A DNA stretch of 64,000 bases from Pseudomonadota bacterium. Its GTDB lineage: Bacteria > Pseudomonadota > Alphaproteobacteria > Dongiales > Dongiaceae. Under the pieces are notes generated by a model, which saw nothing but the letters and a program-made list of their open reading frames with translations, was not told where the DNA came from and did not search any database. Numbering within the stretch: position 1 is the stretch's first letter; every line of letters begins with the position of its first letter. Shown piece after piece: positions 62,775 to 64,000 of the stretch. The translations under genes were made by a program, and so were the position numbers. Location: contig JACPDN010000010.1 of assembly GCA_016183985.1 (NCBI GenBank), positions 62,001-126,000 on the forward strand, in the 5' to 3' direction.

Positions 62775-63633
62775 CCCCACCCATTTCCTGCTTCAGCTCC
62801 AATGCCCGCTGATAGACCTGCCGCTTGGGCAAACCGGTAGCGGCCGCCACCGCCTCGGCGGCTTCCTTGACGCGCATCGCCTTCAACGCCTTGCGCAGGG
62901 CATCGTCGAGCGTGTCGGCGCTGGGCCCCGCATCCGCCAAAGGCGGCCCGATGACGATGACGATTTCACCCTTGGGCGGACCGGCCTGCGTATAATGATC
63001 GAGTAATTCCTGCAGCGACCCGCGCCGCACCTCCTCGAACATCTTGGTGAGTTCCCGCGCCACGGCCGCCGGCCGGTTGCCCAGCACGCCGCGCAGATCG
63101 GCAAGCGCTGTCGTCAGCCGGGGCGCCGTTTCAAACAGGACCAGCGAGGCACGAAGGCCCGCCACTTCCTCCAATTCCGCACGGCGCGCGGCCGATTTGG
63201 CATCGAGGAAGCCTAAGAACAGGAAACGGTCGGTCGGCAGGCCGGAAAGGATGAGCGCCATGACCGGCGCCGAGGGCCCGGGCAATGCCGTCACCTTGAG
63301 GCCCAAACCAGTCATCTCCCGCACCAGCTTGAAGCCCGGATCGGAAATGAGCGGTGTGCCCGCATCCGAGACCAAGGCGATCCTTTCGCCCCGGCTGACG
63401 CGCTCGATCAATTTCGGGCGCATCTCATCGGCATTGTGGTCGTGATAGGAAAGCAGCGGCTTCTTCAATCCCAGATGCTGCAGCAGACGGATGGTAATGC
63501 GCGAATCCTCGCAGGCGATGGCATCGGCGCCCTTCAGATAATCCGCCGCGCGCGGTGAAAGATCGCCCAGATTGCCGATCGGCGTCGCGACCAGTCCCAA
63601 TTCGCCATCACGCTTCTGCGATGTGGCCGTCAT
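62767..63633 (-). CDS. rsmI: 16S rRNA (cytidine(1402)-2'-O)-methyltransferase
   Basis: 288 aa SAM-dependent tetrapyrrole-methylase-fold enzyme. LGLVATPIGNLGDLSPRAADYLKGADAIACEDSR, SYHDHN, LVSDAGTPLISDPGFKLVRE and ALPGPSAPVMALILSGLPTDRFLFLGFL are RsmI signatures. The start is placed at ATG 63633; an in-frame ATG at 63696 would add a low-complexity 21 residues and leave only 32 bases to the divergent gene. Translationally coupled to yraN. Confidence 0.94.
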   Translation of the reverse strand: MTATSQKRDGELGLVATPIGNLGDLSPRAADYLKGADAIACEDSRITIRLLQHLGLKKPLLSYHDHNADEMRPKLIERVSRGERIALVSDAGTPLISDPGFKLVREMTGLGLKVTALPGPSAPVMALILSGLPTDRFLFLGFLDAKSAARRAELEEVAGLRASLVLFETAPRLTTALADLRGVLGNRPAAVARELTKMFEEVRRGSLQELLDHYTQAGPPKGEIVIVIGPPLADAGPSADTLDDALRKALKAMRVKEAAEAVAAATGLPKRQVYQRALELKQEMGGDA

Positions 63634-63728
63634 TCCGCCTTTTTCCTGTGCTGGCCTAGGTTTACTTGATGGGCCGCTGTCGTTAGGCTTTGTCATCGAA
63701 TCTCTTAGATTAATCTGCCGGAGTGATC

Positions 63729-64000
63729 ATGATCGCAGCATCGAAGCCGACGCGCCCCCTCTCTGCCTTGGCGGGTGCCCTTTTGTCGAGCTTCGCACTT
63801 ATGGCTGTGGCGGCTTGCGCCCCCAACGTAGCGCCGCCGCCCAAGGTTAGCCAGCCGGCCCCGGCGCCGGTCCCAGCACCGGCCACCCAGGCGCCCAGCA
63901 CCCCGGCCGAGCCAGTCGACACCGATATCAAGGTGGGTCTGCTGCTGCCATTGTCCGGCCAGCAGGGTGGGCTGGGTCGCGCCATGCTGCAAGCGGCCGA
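63729..64000 (+). CDS. LpoA-like penicillin-binding-protein activator lipoprotein, 3' end outside window
   Basis: Open to the window edge, 90 codons visible. Lipoprotein signal ALAGALLSSFALMAVAAC (Cys near residue 30), then a Pro/Ala linker and DIKVGLLLPLSGQQGGLGRAML, the start of a periplasmic-binding-protein fold. GGAG lies five bases before ATG 63729. Divergent from rsmI, the usual lpoA/rsmI arrangement. The position and fold support LpoA (LppC) but the C-terminus is not seen. Confidence 0.82.
   Translation, partial: MIAASKPTRPLSALAGALLSSFALMAVAACAPNVAPPPKVSQPAPAPVPAPATQAPSTPAEPVDTDIKVGLLLPLSGQQGGLGRAMLQAA

Overview
The window looks like a chromosomal segment of a high-GC alphaproteobacterium, most likely Rhodospirillales-like (inference). 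Support: the block miaB-phoH-ybeY-corC-lnt-xre-metK-trmB, an Irr-type Fur regulator, CarD next to a 7Fe ferredoxin and a SUV3-like helicase, and lpoA-like/rsmI/yraN/gshB. No rRNA, tRNA, phage, transposase or CRISPR array was found. Almost everything is ordinary chromosome; the accessory parts are two RTX proteins, a group of little-studied genes between ubiB and coaBC, and intergenic repeats.

Layout. 1-7.1 kb: partial serine hydrolase, a polyamine ABC operon (potGHIF, minus) divergent from a GcvA-like LysR regulator, and a pseudouridine synthase. 7.2-11.9 kb: rpmI-rplT, a small lipoprotein, pheST. 11.9-15.8 kb: htpG, a GNAT and an ornithine-cyclodeaminase-family gene set among two families of palindromic intergenic repeats. 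16-24.4 kb: tRNA/rRNA maturation, Lnt, XRE regulator, metK, trmB. 24.5-31 kb: Sel1-repeat gene, map, SUV3-like helicase, Hsp15-like protein, fdxA, a 0.6 kb structured non-coding stretch and carD. 31.3-33.2 kb: an RTX protein and a PPP-fold protein that has lost its metal ligands. 33.2-38.7 kb: cca, ackA, a PlcP-Agt-like lipid-remodelling pair, mutM. 38.8-48.6 kb: ubiE-ubiB and coaBC-dut, separated by 5.7 kb holding a HAD phosphatase, a YqaA-like protein, a DUF393 protein, a saccharopine-dehydrogenase-like/DUF4166 protein and a beta-helix/cadherin/RTX protein. 48.6-52.9 kb: Rrf2 regulator-cysK, moeB-like E1, a broken mini membrane protein, a 2-hydroxyacid dehydrogenase, an SH3 protein. 52.9-56.1 kb (minus): Irr, rubrerythrin, a CCG-domain Fe-S oxidoreductase and DUF3501, a compact iron/peroxide module. 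56.2-64 kb: caspase-like TPR protein, DMT transporter, gshB, SirB1-like, BON lipoprotein, yraN, rsmI and the start of an lpoA-like gene.

Best candidates for less-described biology: the Irr-rubrerythrin-Fe-S oxidoreductase-DUF3501 module; the PPP pseudophosphatase beside an RTX gene; the overlapping PlcP-Agt pair with a possible PHO box; the structured leader or small-RNA region before carD; the four-hairpin array between the XRE gene and metK; and the paired-palindrome repeat family. Function calls rest on motifs and family recognition read by eye; no database search was run.
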